Of a DNA stretch of 64,000 nucleotides, positions 26,709 to 39,186 are shown piece by piece (position 1 is the first letter of the stretch; the number at the start of each line of letters is the position of its first letter). The notes below the pieces were generated by a model. It searched no databases. It had not been told where the DNA came from and was given only the letters and a program-made list of their open reading frames with translations. The translations under genes and the position numbers were made by a program. Origin of the DNA: Cytobacillus sp. NJ13 (lineage in GTDB: Bacteria; Bacillota; Bacilli; Bacillales; Cytobacillaceae); the NCBI GenBank assembly GCA_030348385.1, contig JAUCFP010000006.1, forward strand, positions 3,561,501-3,625,500, read 5' to 3'.

Positions 26709-28100
26709 TCATTTTGTCCTTTCTTTTGAGTAGGAATTCGAGATATGATCCGCTATTCGGATGGCTAATGCAACTGTGGTAAGAGTAGGATTTGAAGCAC
26801 CAATCGAGGAGAGTATGCTATTATCGGCTACGTAAAGGCCGGTAATACCATGAATTTGACCATAGCGGTTCGTTGCAGATTGTGAGGGATCATTCCCTAT
26901 ACGACATGATCCTGATTCGTGGTAATCCTCTCCAGGCTCCATAACATGTATCTGAGCTTTTCCTTTCTCGTGGTCTACTCTTGCTCCCAGAACATTGAAA
27001 ACCTGATGTAACTCCTCATTCATTTGGCGAATAATCTCCATGTCCTTGACTGAATAGGAAAAATTAATCTTTATTTTCGGCATACCGTATTCATCTACAC
27101 TTAGCGGGTCTAATGTCAGATTATTATCAAAGAGGGATTCAACTTTCCCGAAACCCACTGCATTTATCAATCGTTTATTTATATATATTTGAAATTGGTA
27201 AGGGGTTTCGTCTGTCTGCGGTATTAAAATACGAATATTCTCTGAAATGTTCCCAAACTTTTTGTTAATAAATTCTCCTTTTGCCTTAATAAAAGAATGA
27301 TTTGTTAAAAAGTGCCCAATTGTATTTCCTGGGATTTTTGAATGAAGCAAGAGGCGTGGGGTTTCCAGAGAACCAGCGGCCAATACGATCGTTTTTGCTC
27401 TTAGTACATGTATTTTTTTGTTGTGATCTCCTACTTTCAGACCTGCTGGTTTTCCATTTTCCATAAGCAACTGTAACGCTCGAGCCTTTACCGCGAAATC
27501 AAAGGGGTGTTGTTCCCAAGCATTTTTTAAGAAGCATAATGAACTAAAGGTTTTCCCATGTGAAGTCGCACTAGGAATCGGCCTTGCTTCATGAAACCCT
27601 TTTGAATGAAGGTGTTGAAGTATGGATTGTAAGTGTAATGAATTTATTGAAGATGCCTGACGAATCTGCATGATATCTTCGGCAATCTGGTAATAGGTGT
27701 CTATTTCTTGTTCGGATATTGGCCAATTTATGAATTCGGATGCGTGCATTCTGGGAGTAACTGCTCCCCAAAATAACGTTCTTCCACCCACAGCGAAAAC
27801 CTGCTCCGCCCCCAAAAACTGAGGAAGGCGCTGTCCGATAGGATTGGAAACTTCATTATAGTATTTTTTCCATTTTTTCCTTAATCTAGGGATGTTGTGG
27901 ATATGCGTTGGCAATAATAGATCACCGGATTCAATGACACCAATACTCTTCCGATTTTTTCGCCACTTTTCACATAATCTCCAGAGAACAGCTCCTCCTC
28001 CAGCTCCTGTACCTACAACCAAAACATCGTAATTTTTCTCTTCCATATGTTCTAAAGATTGGAAAGGGATAGAAAAGGGATCTGATGATCCTCTTACCAC
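26709..28100 (-). CDS. GMC-family FAD oxidoreductase
   Basis: 463 aa. An N-terminal Rossmann motif VLVVGTGAGGGAVLWRLC binds FAD. The C-terminal GMC-type region includes GSCRIGNDPSQSATN and GLYVADNSILSSIGASNPTLT, with the His/Asn catalytic region present as ...YHESGSCR and NPTLT. The start is set at GTG 28100 because GGAGGT lies 8 nt upstream; ATG 28115 is an alternative that overlaps that site. It is flanked by two glycosyltransferase genes, so it may oxidise a sugar or polyol moiety of a surface glycan (inference). Confidence 0.83.
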   Translation of the reverse strand: MVRGSSDPFSIPFQSLEHMEEKNYDVLVVGTGAGGGAVLWRLCEKWRKNRKSIGVIESGDLLLPTHIHNIPRLRKKWKKYYNEVSNPIGQRLPQFLGAEQVFAVGGRTLFWGAVTPRMHASEFINWPISEQEIDTYYQIAEDIMQIRQASSINSLHLQSILQHLHSKGFHEARPIPSATSHGKTFSSLCFLKNAWEQHPFDFAVKARALQLLMENGKPAGLKVGDHNKKIHVLRAKTIVLAAGSLETPRLLLHSKIPGNTIGHFLTNHSFIKAKGEFINKKFGNISENIRILIPQTDETPYQFQIYINKRLINAVGFGKVESLFDNNLTLDPLSVDEYGMPKIKINFSYSVKDMEIIRQMNEELHQVFNVLGARVDHEKGKAQIHVMEPGEDYHESGSCRIGNDPSQSATNRYGQIHGITGLYVADNSILSSIGASNPTLTTVALAIRIADHISNSYSKERTK

Positions 28101-28161
28101 TAATAATACCTCCATTCACCCTAATCATCTTGATAAAGCCGGTAATTCCCATTTCTTCAAG

Positions 28162-29349
28162 TTACTTTGCTTTTATTTTTAACATAAGCCCAACATCAAT
28201 AATGTGTGATTCCAGATGGTTAAGTTCCATAATATGTTCCAAAGTAACACCGTATTTTTGAGAGATTTGAAATAGTGTATCCCCTTTTTTTACAACGTAT
28301 AATTCGTATTTTTGTTTGAGCAGTTCTGGATAATGGACTAACTTTCCGCCTTCATTAGATTTAATGTTATTGCTTAAAATTCCGTGTTCAATCAATACTT
28401 CTATTATTTTTTCAGCTCGGTGCCGATAAGTGTCATTTATCAGTGATTGTTTTGCCTGGGTTCTGATTTGTTCTCTATTTTTATTATTTTTTAAATAGTA
28501 TTTAATTAGTTTTACGGTTTCCCTAGGAGATGACGAAAGAACTAAATCATGCTTATGTTTAAATTTACTTCTAACTGCAGGAGTATCTGAGGTAATCAAA
28601 AAACCTTCTGAACCAAGAATTTCATAAGTTCGTTGTGTTAATTGATCTATACAGTTTTGGAGACCGAGTACGATTTTTGCTGAACTATAAACCTTGTGGG
28701 CTTTTCTATAATCCAAATATCCGTGTATCCAATCATTAGGAATGTTTTTCCCTAATAGATCCCCCATAGAATCCCAATCATTGCCCCAAAAGTCTACACG
28801 GATATTACTTTCAAGAAGAGGAGAGATTAGCGTTTGTATAGAAGAAAGACGAAAGGAGTCGGAATGCTTTAAAAGAAAGTGGGGATACGCATTAGCTACA
28901 ACAGCTATATCACAACGGTATTTTTTAAAGGGCTTTACACGATGATGAACACTTTTGTGATAGGCAAAATCTAAATGAGCTGATTTGAAACCTTGTTTAT
29001 TATATAACTTGCAAACTGATGGAGTAACCGTGAATACAAAGTCTGGTTTCATTCTTTTTATTAATGGAATAGAAAATTTCTTTGTGTGCAGCGGATCTTC
29101 CGTTGCCCAATAAACAAGAGGTATTTTTTTCTGTTTTACAACATCATGAATCCATTTTTGCTTATCTTTTGAATGTTCTTCTGTCCATCCCATAGACATA
29201 ATAAGATCTGGTTTGAATTTCTCTATCATTTCGAGAATATTTCCCTTAGTTAGTGATCCCGAGATCATGACATTATGACCTGCATCTATAAAACCGTTTG
29301 GCAATCCAAATATCCAAATCGGATGACTCTCAAGGAACAGAATCCTCAT
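28162..29349 (-). CDS. CgeB-like glycosyltransferase with C-terminal LysM domain
   Basis: 395 aa. Residues 1-330 resemble the CgeB/spore-maturation glycosyltransferase family (GT-B-like, with VDFWGNDW and [23 protein letters not shown]). Residues about 349-393 form a LysM repeat ([27 protein letters not shown]), which binds peptidoglycan or chitin-like glycans. Fusion of a glycosyltransferase to LysM suggests action at the cell or spore surface. First gene of the three-gene operon; GGAGTG before the ATG. Confidence 0.82.
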   Translation of the reverse strand: MRILFLESHPIWIFGLPNGFIDAGHNVMISGSLTKGNILEMIEKFKPDLIMSMGWTEEHSKDKQKWIHDVVKQKKIPLVYWATEDPLHTKKFSIPLIKRMKPDFVFTVTPSVCKLYNKQGFKSAHLDFAYHKSVHHRVKPFKKYRCDIAVVANAYPHFLLKHSDSFRLSSIQTLISPLLESNIRVDFWGNDWDSMGDLLGKNIPNDWIHGYLDYRKAHKVYSSAKIVLGLQNCIDQLTQRTYEILGSEGFLITSDTPAVRSKFKHKHDLVLSSSPRETVKLIKYYLKNNKNREQIRTQAKQSLINDTYRHRAEKIIEVLIEHGILSNNIKSNEGGKLVHYPELLKQKYELYVVKKGDTLFQISQKYGVTLEHIMELNHLESHIIDVGLMLKIKAK

Positions 29350-29557
29350 GGTGATTCACTCCAATCACAAGCATTAATTTGTATTATTCTACGAATTACT
29401 TGGAATTTTGGCACGGCATCAATCTAAAAGTGATAATGAGTTTATTAAAGTGCTAAATATCATTGTGAGACAATTAAAATTGGAGTGGGGAAGGAATTAG
29501 AGAGAAGAAATTAATATAAGTTTCCTTTATTTATAGATTTTGTTAATTAGTTTTGGT

Positions 29558-29575
29558 GAACCGTATCATAAATAA
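29558..29575 (+). repeat. att-like direct repeat 3
   Basis: GAACCGTATCATAAATAA, preceded by GGT, so the frame reads G-E-P-Y-H-K-stop like the end of rlmH although no rlmH gene lies upstream. It marks the right border of the accessory region. Confidence 0.7.
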
Positions 29576-29594
29576 AAGATGTTTATGTGAAAAA

Positions 29595-29635
29595 AATAAC
29601 AGCACCCTCTAATATGATGGAGAGGTGCTGTTATT
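29595..29635 (-). terminator. Terminator of the minus-strand pair 29707-30671
   Basis: AATAACAGCACC / GGTGCTGTTATT arms with inner CTCT/AGAG; followed on the minus strand by a run of seven T residues. Confidence 0.8.
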
Positions 29636-29706
29636 GTGAATGCCTACATGTATTTGTTTGGATCATTGGCTGTTTTTGCTCTTCCCGGTGAACTTAATTT
29701 CTAACC

Positions 29707-30171
29707 TTAATACTCCCCTTTAATAACAAAAAACGACCCCCGAATAATCCCCGCCAGTTTAGACTTCCGCCTGGCAAACTTAAACTTCCCTTCTAACTCC
29801 TTTGGTACTTCCATTCCCTCAGAAAGCTTAAAACCCACGGCACGTTTCTTAGGATCATCTACTGTATACATGACATTGACACTAAGGCCATCCTCATAAA
29901 AAACGTAGGTCCATTTGATATTTTCGACTTGAAATTGTGACGTTTCTAAAGGTTTGGCTGCAAACTCTATATCACGTTCTTTTTTCAAGATATGGTTTAC
30001 ATAAGCAAGGGTCTCCTGGCTTTCGCTGCCTGGTACAACCGTAAATTCATGCTTATATTTAGTCATGAAATAACGGGCTTCATTCGCTCGTAAACCAGCA
30101 AGGGCATCCGCTGCTGGTGAAGACTCTAAACCAGCCGCAGACACATGTTTAAAATCAACAATATAGGACAT
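29707..30171 (-). CDS. Uncharacterised conserved protein
   Basis: 154 aa; I do not recognise the family. It is soluble, with no signal peptide or membrane helix. Features: SPAADALAGLRANEARYF near residue 18, a mid-region predicted to alternate strands (KWTYVFYEDGLSVNVMYTV) and a basic C-terminal segment (KFKFARRKSKLAGIIRG). The start at ATG 30171 fits the AAAGGCGGG site better than ATG 30177. It lies 21 nt after the effector-binding protein gene, on the same strand. Confidence 0.7.
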   Translation of the reverse strand: MSYIVDFKHVSAAGLESSPAADALAGLRANEARYFMTKYKHEFTVVPGSESQETLAYVNHILKKERDIEFAAKPLETSQFQVENIKWTYVFYEDGLSVNVMYTVDDPKKRAVGFKLSEGMEVPKELEGKFKFARRKSKLAGIIRGSFFVIKGEY

Positions 30172-30191
30172 TTCCATCCCGCCTTTATTTC

Positions 30192-30671
30192 CTATTTCCT
30201 AACAACAGGAATCCACATTTCACCAAAAACCAAGCCGTTTCGCTGCCCCATCTCAACCGCTGCATTGGGCCCGCCAACATAGGCAACATTCGTTGCTTCT
30301 GGCAAGACTTGACCAAAGGCAATGCCAGTAAGCATATTGCTTAACTCTTCAGCTGTCTCGGCTTCCCCTTTAACAACGAGGTATTCCCCTTTAGGGAATT
30401 GGATCAATCTTGATGCTTCTGGCAGCGACTCCTCTGTCATGACGCCGGCATAATGCATCATCTTGTTATTCACCGCTTCGTTCACGGTAAAAATGTAATC
30501 ATTTGTGGCAATGGCCTTTAAAGCGCCTAGCCTTCCATCCTGTTTGACTGCCTGCCAAAAGTCTGCCTTTTCCTTATTGATGCCGGCATAATCCGTATAA
30601 TCGCTCTTCAGTTCAGTTCCAATGCCTAATACCGTAAAGCTTTCTTTTTCTTCCAGAGTATAATCTGCCAT
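30192..30671 (-). CDS. GyrI-like / effector-binding domain protein
   Basis: 159 aa with the fold of the AraC effector-binding (GyrI-like) domain: LEEKESFTVLGIGTELKSDY at the start, YAGVMTEES in the middle, and FPKGEYLVVKGEAETAEELSNMLTGI at the end. Such stand-alone domains bind small molecules or act as inhibitors. It is divergent from the HTH regulator at 30779, with a 107-bp shared promoter region, so that regulator probably controls it. Confidence 0.75.
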   Translation of the reverse strand: MADYTLEEKESFTVLGIGTELKSDYTDYAGINKEKADFWQAVKQDGRLGALKAIATNDYIFTVNEAVNNKMMHYAGVMTEESLPEASRLIQFPKGEYLVVKGEAETAEELSNMLTGIAFGQVLPEATNVAYVGGPNAAVEMGQRNGLVFGEMWIPVVRK

Positions 30672-30778
30672 AATTAAAACCGTCCTTTTTTAAAAATTTC
30701 AAATGATTTATCTTTTCACTTGATGAGTTTATAATAGCCTTAAATCATGTCAAAAAATGATACTGTTTAGGAGGCACC

Positions 30779-31741
30779 ATGAAAAAAGTTGAACGGATTA
30801 ATGTGATGATGCGGTATATCAATAACCGCGCCCACTTTACTATTTCTGAAATCATGCGGGAATTTAACATATCCCGTTCAACAGCTATTAGAGATATTCG
30901 AGAAATTGAAGCCATGGGGATGCCGCTTGTCGCTGAAGTTGGAAGAGATGGGGGTTATTTTGTCATGAACAACTCTGTCCTGCCCGCTGTTCGCTTTACC
31001 GATAATGAGATCAAAGCTCTGTTCCTTGCCTTTATGGCTACAAGAAATCAGCAGCTCCCCTATCTAAAGAGCCGTCAGTCTTTAGCTGAAAAATTACTTG
31101 GCCACATCTCAGAAAACCAGCAGGAAGACCTTGTACTCTTAAATCAAATCTTGCTGTTTGAAGGGACCAACCCCAATAATCCCGACTTGCTTGAACTGTC
31201 GGACCTCCCTCATCCGATGCTGGAAAAACTCATTCAAACCCTTCTTTTGGATAGCTATTTATTGATTACCATCAACGAAGAAAATGGAATTAGGTCATAT
31301 CCCATTTATCTCTTGCAGCTTTATCGTGAAAAAAGCATTTGGCTCATTGAAGGCTTTGACTTAAAGGAAGAAAAGAAACAAATTTTCCCCGTGGACAATC
31401 TCACCAATGTTGAACCATATCCTGTGAAAAAAAGAGTAAGCAGAAAAAACATTTTAGAAAAAATAAGCAAGCAGGAGGAAGTAATCAACCTTGTTCTTGA
31501 ACTTGGTCCGCAGGCAATTGCCCAGTTCAAAAAATACCATCCTTTAAAAGTCTCAATTTCCTATACGAATCCTTACCAAACGACAGCTGTTCTGAAGACT
31601 TTTATCAATATTCATAATTCAGAAGAACTGGCCGAAATAACCAATTGGATGCTTTTCCTGGGTGGGGATATCAAGGTCAGGGAAATGCCGGAAGAAATCT
31701 TAGAAGGTTTACAAGAGAGATTACGCTTATTATGTCCATAA
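30779..31741 (+). CDS. HTH/WYL-type (YobV-like) transcriptional regulator
   Basis: 320 aa, with an N-terminal HTH_11 winged helix (FTISEIMREFNISRSTAIRDIREIEAMG) and C-terminal WYL-like ligand-binding region. Strong AGGAGG site before ATG 30779. It is transcribed away from the effector-binding/uncharacterised gene pair, a common regulator-target arrangement. Confidence 0.82.
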   Translation: MKKVERINVMMRYINNRAHFTISEIMREFNISRSTAIRDIREIEAMGMPLVAEVGRDGGYFVMNNSVLPAVRFTDNEIKALFLAFMATRNQQLPYLKSRQSLAEKLLGHISENQQEDLVLLNQILLFEGTNPNNPDLLELSDLPHPMLEKLIQTLLLDSYLLITINEENGIRSYPIYLLQLYREKSIWLIEGFDLKEEKKQIFPVDNLTNVEPYPVKKRVSRKNILEKISKQEEVINLVLELGPQAIAQFKKYHPLKVSISYTNPYQTTAVLKTFINIHNSEELAEITNWMLFLGGDIKVREMPEEILEGLQERLRLLCP

Positions 31742-31800
31742 GAAGAGCAAGATAAAACTTGGCGTTTTCCAGGAACAAGGGCATCATTACGAGAATGCCT

Positions 31801-32274
31801 TTAAGACATACCACCCAGATGCTCCTCTAAGCGCTCCATAGTCTGTTCGGCACCTGGGACGGCATATATTTTCACCTTTTCAAATACAGAGGCAGTTTCT
31901 TCAAAAACTGTTGTATAAGTGAGTTTAGTCTTGCCATCCAGATTCTCAAAGGTTGCTGTGGCGATAAAATGGGGAAACACATCATGTTTGAAGACGATTC
32001 GCTCGGGGTTAACGACCTCTATAAAGACGTTGGTATTGGGATAATCAACGCCATCAGGACTGTGCATGATAAATTGCCATGTACCGCCCGGTTTCATATC
32101 GAATTTCTGAAAAGTCAACGTAAAACCTTGTGGTCCCCACCACTTTGACAGGTACTCCTCTTTCGTCCAAGAGTTAAACACAAGATCAGCTGGAGCATCA
32201 AATACGCGTGTGACTGTAATTTCACGTTCCCCTATTTGTGTTGTCATTTTGTTTGTTGAGTTGTTTTGGTTCAT
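31801..32274 (-). CDS. SRPBCC / AHSA1-family protein
   Basis: 157 aa with a START-like hydrophobic cavity fold: ITVTRVFDAPADLVFNSWT, LSKWWGPQGFT and ERLEEHLGGM are typical of the AHSA1 (activator of Hsp90 ATPase homologue) group in Bacillus. These genes usually pair with an ArsR regulator, which is absent here. ATG behind GGAGGG. Confidence 0.85.
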   Translation of the reverse strand: MNQNNSTNKMTTQIGEREITVTRVFDAPADLVFNSWTKEEYLSKWWGPQGFTLTFQKFDMKPGGTWQFIMHSPDGVDYPNTNVFIEVVNPERIVFKHDVFPHFIATATFENLDGKTKLTYTTVFEETASVFEKVKIYAVPGAEQTMERLEEHLGGMS

Positions 32275-32745
32275 GTCGATCCCTCCAAGTTAAATTTGAT
32301 TAAAACCCATATCACTAATCCCTCTTGCTCATCAGCTGTTCAGCCACCATATTATTAATTTGCTAATCGTTTATCATTATCCTTCTGACGGTGAGAGATT
32401 CTCCTGATTTAATTGTTAAATAGTCTTTGAGAAGTTTAGGTGCTACTTTAATTATTTCATGCTAAAACACCTATTTAACTAAATGCAGAGTTATTAAGCA
32501 ACTTGGATAGATAGAGAGGAGTGATAGTTACTCCTCTCTTTTGATTAGGTCAGAATTCTTTTTGTATTTTACTATAATAATTATTTGTAGCTCTTTCCTA
32601 ATGTTAATATTGATATATAGCCTTTTATAAAAATATTCCATTGTAATTATTAGCGGTATTTATTATTATAAATGAGTATTTGAATACAAGATTAAGAATC
32701 TTTTTGACCACTATTTATTGAAATCACAACTTAGGAGGAAACGGA
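32275..32745. other. Intergenic region with one hairpin
   Basis: AT-rich. AGAGAGGAGT/ACTCCTCTCT hairpin at 32513-32539 with a short T run. No gene or known riboswitch is recognised in the permease leader. Confidence 0.5.
32513..32542 (+). terminator. Possible terminator or attenuator upstream of the permease
   Basis: A perfect 10-bp stem with a 7-nt loop (GATAGTT), T run TCTTTTG. It lies 204 bp upstream of the permease start, so it could be in its leader. Confidence 0.5.
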
Positions 32746-34131
32746 GTGGCAAACAAAGGATTGAATAGAGGCTTGGAGTCGCGTCAAATTCAGATGATTG
32801 CGCTGGGTGGCACGATTGGTGTTGGCTTATTTATGGGCTCAGCAAGCACCATTCAGTGGACAGGACCGTCTGTGCTGCTTGCTTATATCACAGCAGGGAT
32901 ATTTATCTATTTCATTATGCGTGCCATGGGGGAAATGTTGTATCTAGAGCCTAATACGGGTTCCTTTGCAACATTTGGCTATAAGTATATTCATCCATTG
33001 GCCGGGTATTTGACTGCCTGGAGCAACTGGTTTCAATGGGTTATAGTCGGGATGGCTGAAATTATTGCCGTAGGTGCCTACATGCAATACTGGTTTCCAG
33101 ACTTGCCTGCGTGGATTCCGGGTTTCATTGCTATGTTGATTCTGGGAGCGGCGAATTTAATTTCAGTAAAATCATTTGGTGAATTTGAATTTTGGTTTTC
33201 CTTGATTAAAGTTGTAACGATCATCTTAATGATCATTGCTGGTTTTGGACTTATTTTCTTCGGAATTGGCAATGGAGGAGAGGCAATAGGATTTTCTAAT
33301 CTTTGGGAACAAGGCGGATTCTTTACAGGCGGATGGACAGGCTTCTTCTTTGCCTTATCCCTTGTTATTGGAGCGTATCAAGGCGTTGAACTAATTGGAA
33401 TTACAGCAGGGGAAGCAAAAGACCCGAAGAAAACGCTTACAAGTGCAATTCAAAGTATCATTTGGCGGATTTTGATTTTCTATATTGGAGCTATTTTGGT
33501 GATTGTAACTGTATATCCTTGGGATCAGCTTCAATCAGTCGGAAGCCCATTTGTGGCTACTTTTGCAAAAGTAGGAATCACTGCTGCAGCAGGAATTATT
33601 AACTTTGTTGTTATTACAGCGGCAATGTCCGGCTGCAACAGCGGTATTTATAGTGCAGGTCGTATGCTTTATACGTTAGGAGTAAATGGGCAGGCGCCTA
33701 AATTCTTTACGAAAATATCTTCTCAAGGTGTACCGGTTGTCGGTACTATGGGTGTACTGATTGGTTTAGCTGTTGGTGTTGTTTTAAGCTATATTGCACC
33801 AGAAAATTTATTCGTCTATGTATACAGTGCAAGTGTTCTTCCAGGTATGGTTCCATGGTTTGTCATCTTAATCAGTCAAATTAAGTTTAGAAAAGCAAAA
33901 GGAGCTGAAATGGACAAGCATCCATTCAAAATGCCTTTTGCTCCTGTGACCAATTATTTAACCATCGCATTCTTATTAATGGTATTAGTGGGAATGTGGC
34001 TGAATGATGATACCCGGATCTCGCTGATCGCAGGTATTGTTTTCCTGGGGATTGTAACGATAAGTTATTTCGCTTTTGGAATAGGAAAGCGTGTACCACA
34101 AGATTCTGGAGAAGATCAGGAAGTAGCTTAA
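32746..34131 (+). CDS. APC-superfamily amino acid permease
   Basis: 461 aa with 12 predicted membrane helices. The N-terminal [20 protein letters not shown] motif and the following GxG region are typical of the amino acid transporter (AAT) branch, such as the YbxG/AlaP-type permeases of Bacillus. Start GTG 32746 behind AGGAGG. Substrate not determinable. It stands alone before the gdhA 3' remnant. Confidence 0.88.
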   Translation: MANKGLNRGLESRQIQMIALGGTIGVGLFMGSASTIQWTGPSVLLAYITAGIFIYFIMRAMGEMLYLEPNTGSFATFGYKYIHPLAGYLTAWSNWFQWVIVGMAEIIAVGAYMQYWFPDLPAWIPGFIAMLILGAANLISVKSFGEFEFWFSLIKVVTIILMIIAGFGLIFFGIGNGGEAIGFSNLWEQGGFFTGGWTGFFFALSLVIGAYQGVELIGITAGEAKDPKKTLTSAIQSIIWRILIFYIGAILVIVTVYPWDQLQSVGSPFVATFAKVGITAAAGIINFVVITAAMSGCNSGIYSAGRMLYTLGVNGQAPKFFTKISSQGVPVVGTMGVLIGLAVGVVLSYIAPENLFVYVYSASVLPGMVPWFVILISQIKFRKAKGAEMDKHPFKMPFAPVTNYLTIAFLLMVLVGMWLNDDTRISLIAGIVFLGIVTISYFAFGIGKRVPQDSGEDQEVA

Positions 34132-34253
34132 AAGAGAAGAGTTCCTTCAGCATGGTGAGCTGACATGCTCATTGAAAGAACATTAAACCAAAGATGATTC
34201 AATACGTGCAATTCTGCGTTTGTAAGCTAACGTATTAAATAAGAGTATAAAAA

Positions 34254-34290
34254 GAAAAGGGTGATGCTGGAATTTAGCATTACCCTTTTT
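34254..34290 (-). terminator. Terminator of gdhA (minus strand)
   Basis: GGGTGATGCT and AGCATTACCC arms; on the minus strand the stem is followed by CTTTTCTTTTT. Confidence 0.75.
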
Positions 34291-34302
34291 GCGGTAAATG
34301 AT

Positions 34303-37607
<3,305 letters not shown>

Positions 37608-37746
37608 CTATAAATGCTTTCTGGATCAGAATGATTTGAAAAATTGTATGATTCTCTCATTTTATAGTTGAAAATCAATCTAAACAATATGAAAATTAGA
37701 TAAGAATGATGCCGAAAATAGATGATTACTGAAAGGAAGAGCTCAT

Positions 37747-38652
37747 TTGGAGTTAAGGCAAATAAAATATTTTATTGAAGTTGCGAAAAGAGAGCATGTA
37801 ACTGATGCGGCGATGGCTTTACATGTTGCCCAATCCGCTGTGAGCAGGCAGATTTTTAATTTGGAGTCTGAGCTGGGTGTGAATCTGTTTATTCGGGAAG
37901 GGAGAAATGTAAAATTAACGCCAATCGGCAAGATATTTTTAGAACAGATGGAAGAAGCCATAAAAGTAATCGATAATGCGAAGCGCCAGGTCAGAGAGTA
38001 TCTGGATCCGGAGCAAGGCAGAATACGTTTTGGTTTTCCAAGCAGTCTGGCACTTTACACGCTGCCTTCCATCATTTCTTCCTTCCGTGAGCGCTATCCT
38101 CATGTGAAATTTGAACTGAAACAGAGCTCCTATCGTGATTTGATTAGCGGAGTGGCGGAAGGGGAAATCGATATGGCTTTGATTGGTCCGTTGCCAAAGC
38201 AGGAAAGAAAGGTTAAGGGTGATATATTATTTACAGAGAATATGGTTGCCTTGCTTCCATCTGCCCATCCTCTTGCAGATAAACCTTTACTGAAGCTGGA
38301 CCACTTAAAAGATGAATCATTTATCTTGTTCCCTAAGGGATATGTTTTGCGGGAAATATTCGATATTGCCTGCAGTCAGCTTGGCTTTCACACTAAAGTG
38401 TCATTTGAAGGCGATGATATTGATACGATTAAAGGATTAGTCTCAGCAGGCTTGGGTTTGACGCTTATTCCAGAATCTACATTGGCTGACAGCCTGCCGC
38501 GTTCAACAGCAATGCTGCCTGTTATTAATCCCCAGGTCACCCGTACAGTAGGCATCATTATTCCCAGCGAACGCCAGCTGCTGCCGACAGAGAAACTTTT
38601 TTACCACTTCATTCGCGATTTCTTTGCTGTATTGAATCAATTTCAAAACTGA
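37747..38652 (+). CDS. LysR-family regulator, GltC-like
   Basis: 301 aa. An N-terminal HTH (MELRQIKYFIEVAKREHVTDAAMALHVAQSAVSRQI) and a C-terminal substrate-binding domain. The sequence follows B. subtilis GltC closely in places (REGRNVKLTPIGK, DTIKGLVSAGLGLTLIPEST). TTG start 37747 behind AAAGGAAG. Divergent from gdhA over a 175-bp region; it would be expected to control glutamate synthesis, here a broken target. Confidence 0.87.
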   Translation: MELRQIKYFIEVAKREHVTDAAMALHVAQSAVSRQIFNLESELGVNLFIREGRNVKLTPIGKIFLEQMEEAIKVIDNAKRQVREYLDPEQGRIRFGFPSSLALYTLPSIISSFRERYPHVKFELKQSSYRDLISGVAEGEIDMALIGPLPKQERKVKGDILFTENMVALLPSAHPLADKPLLKLDHLKDESFILFPKGYVLREIFDIACSQLGFHTKVSFEGDDIDTIKGLVSAGLGLTLIPESTLADSLPRSTAMLPVINPQVTRTVGIIIPSERQLLPTEKLFYHFIRDFFAVLNQFQN

Positions 38653-38698
38653 CGAGGCTCTTCCTTATCGGAGATAACAGAACTGACCCCAATGTTAG

Positions 38699-38968
38699 CA
38701 GGGCTTTACGATGTACTGCATGGACTTCGACGATAAGGAATATTGGATTTACCGTCTGATGATTGATGCAAAGCATCAGTCAAAAGGCTACGGGAAAGCG
38801 GCTATGGAGAAGCTGATTGAGCGGATTAAGCAGGATCAGGAGCATAAGGTGATATATTTAAGCTTTGAGCCTGAAAACAATCTGGCGAAGGGGTTGTATG
38901 AAAAACTGGGCTTTGAAGCAGATGGCCGGGTAATTGATGGGGAAATCGTCTATAAACTAGCGTATTAA
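38699..38968 (+). pseudogene. 5'-truncated GNAT acetyltransferase
   Basis: Translation QGFTMYCMDFDDKEYWIYRLMID and QSKGYGKAAMEKLIERI match the second half of BltD/PaiA-like acetyltransferases, with the acetyl-CoA loop (Q/R)xxGYGK intact. A TAG at 38696 lies directly upstream and the N-terminal half of the domain is missing. An ATG at 38711 would give 85 aa, too short for a functional GNAT fold. Confidence 0.7.
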
Positions 38969-39016
38969 TCAAAAGAGCTCCTGCTGTGGGAGCTCTTATT
39001 CATGGAGGTGGACCAA

Positions 39017-39157
39017 TTGCTTAAAAAGAATAGAACATGGCTTGTACTTTTCATAATCATTATTCTCTTGATTGCAGGAGTGCTTGACCTCAAGTATCAA
39101 GGGCTGTTCTTTCAGCTGCTGCCGGAATCCGTTCAGTCAAAAATTACAGGTGCCTGA
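39017..39157 (+). CDS. Small single-helix membrane protein
   Basis: 46 aa from TTG 39017 with a strong GGAGGTGG site 7 nt upstream. A lysine/arginine start (MLKKNRTW) is followed by a hydrophobic helix (LVLFIIIILLIAGVL) and a polar tail. It ends inside a terminator hairpin. Unknown function; supported by the ribosome binding site, composition and terminator. Confidence 0.55.
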   Translation: MLKKNRTWLVLFIIIILLIAGVLDLKYQGLFFQLLPESVQSKITGA

Positions 39158-39186
39158 TCCTTTAAATGTGCCGGGTCAGGCACTTT
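39150..39186. terminator. Convergent terminator
   Basis: GTGCCTGA (39150-39157) / TCAGGCAC (39176-39183), T-rich on the plus side. Confidence 0.65.

Larger units (their letters stand above)
29350..29706. other. Intergenic region holding att repeat 3 and a terminator
   Basis: AT-rich upstream part, then att-like repeat 3 (29558-29575) and a hairpin (29595-29635). No further gene is visible. Confidence 0.6.

Noticed and set aside
32640..32745. Riboswitch in the amino acid permease leader
   Set aside because: No T-box, lysine, glycine or other known aptamer motif could be recognised.
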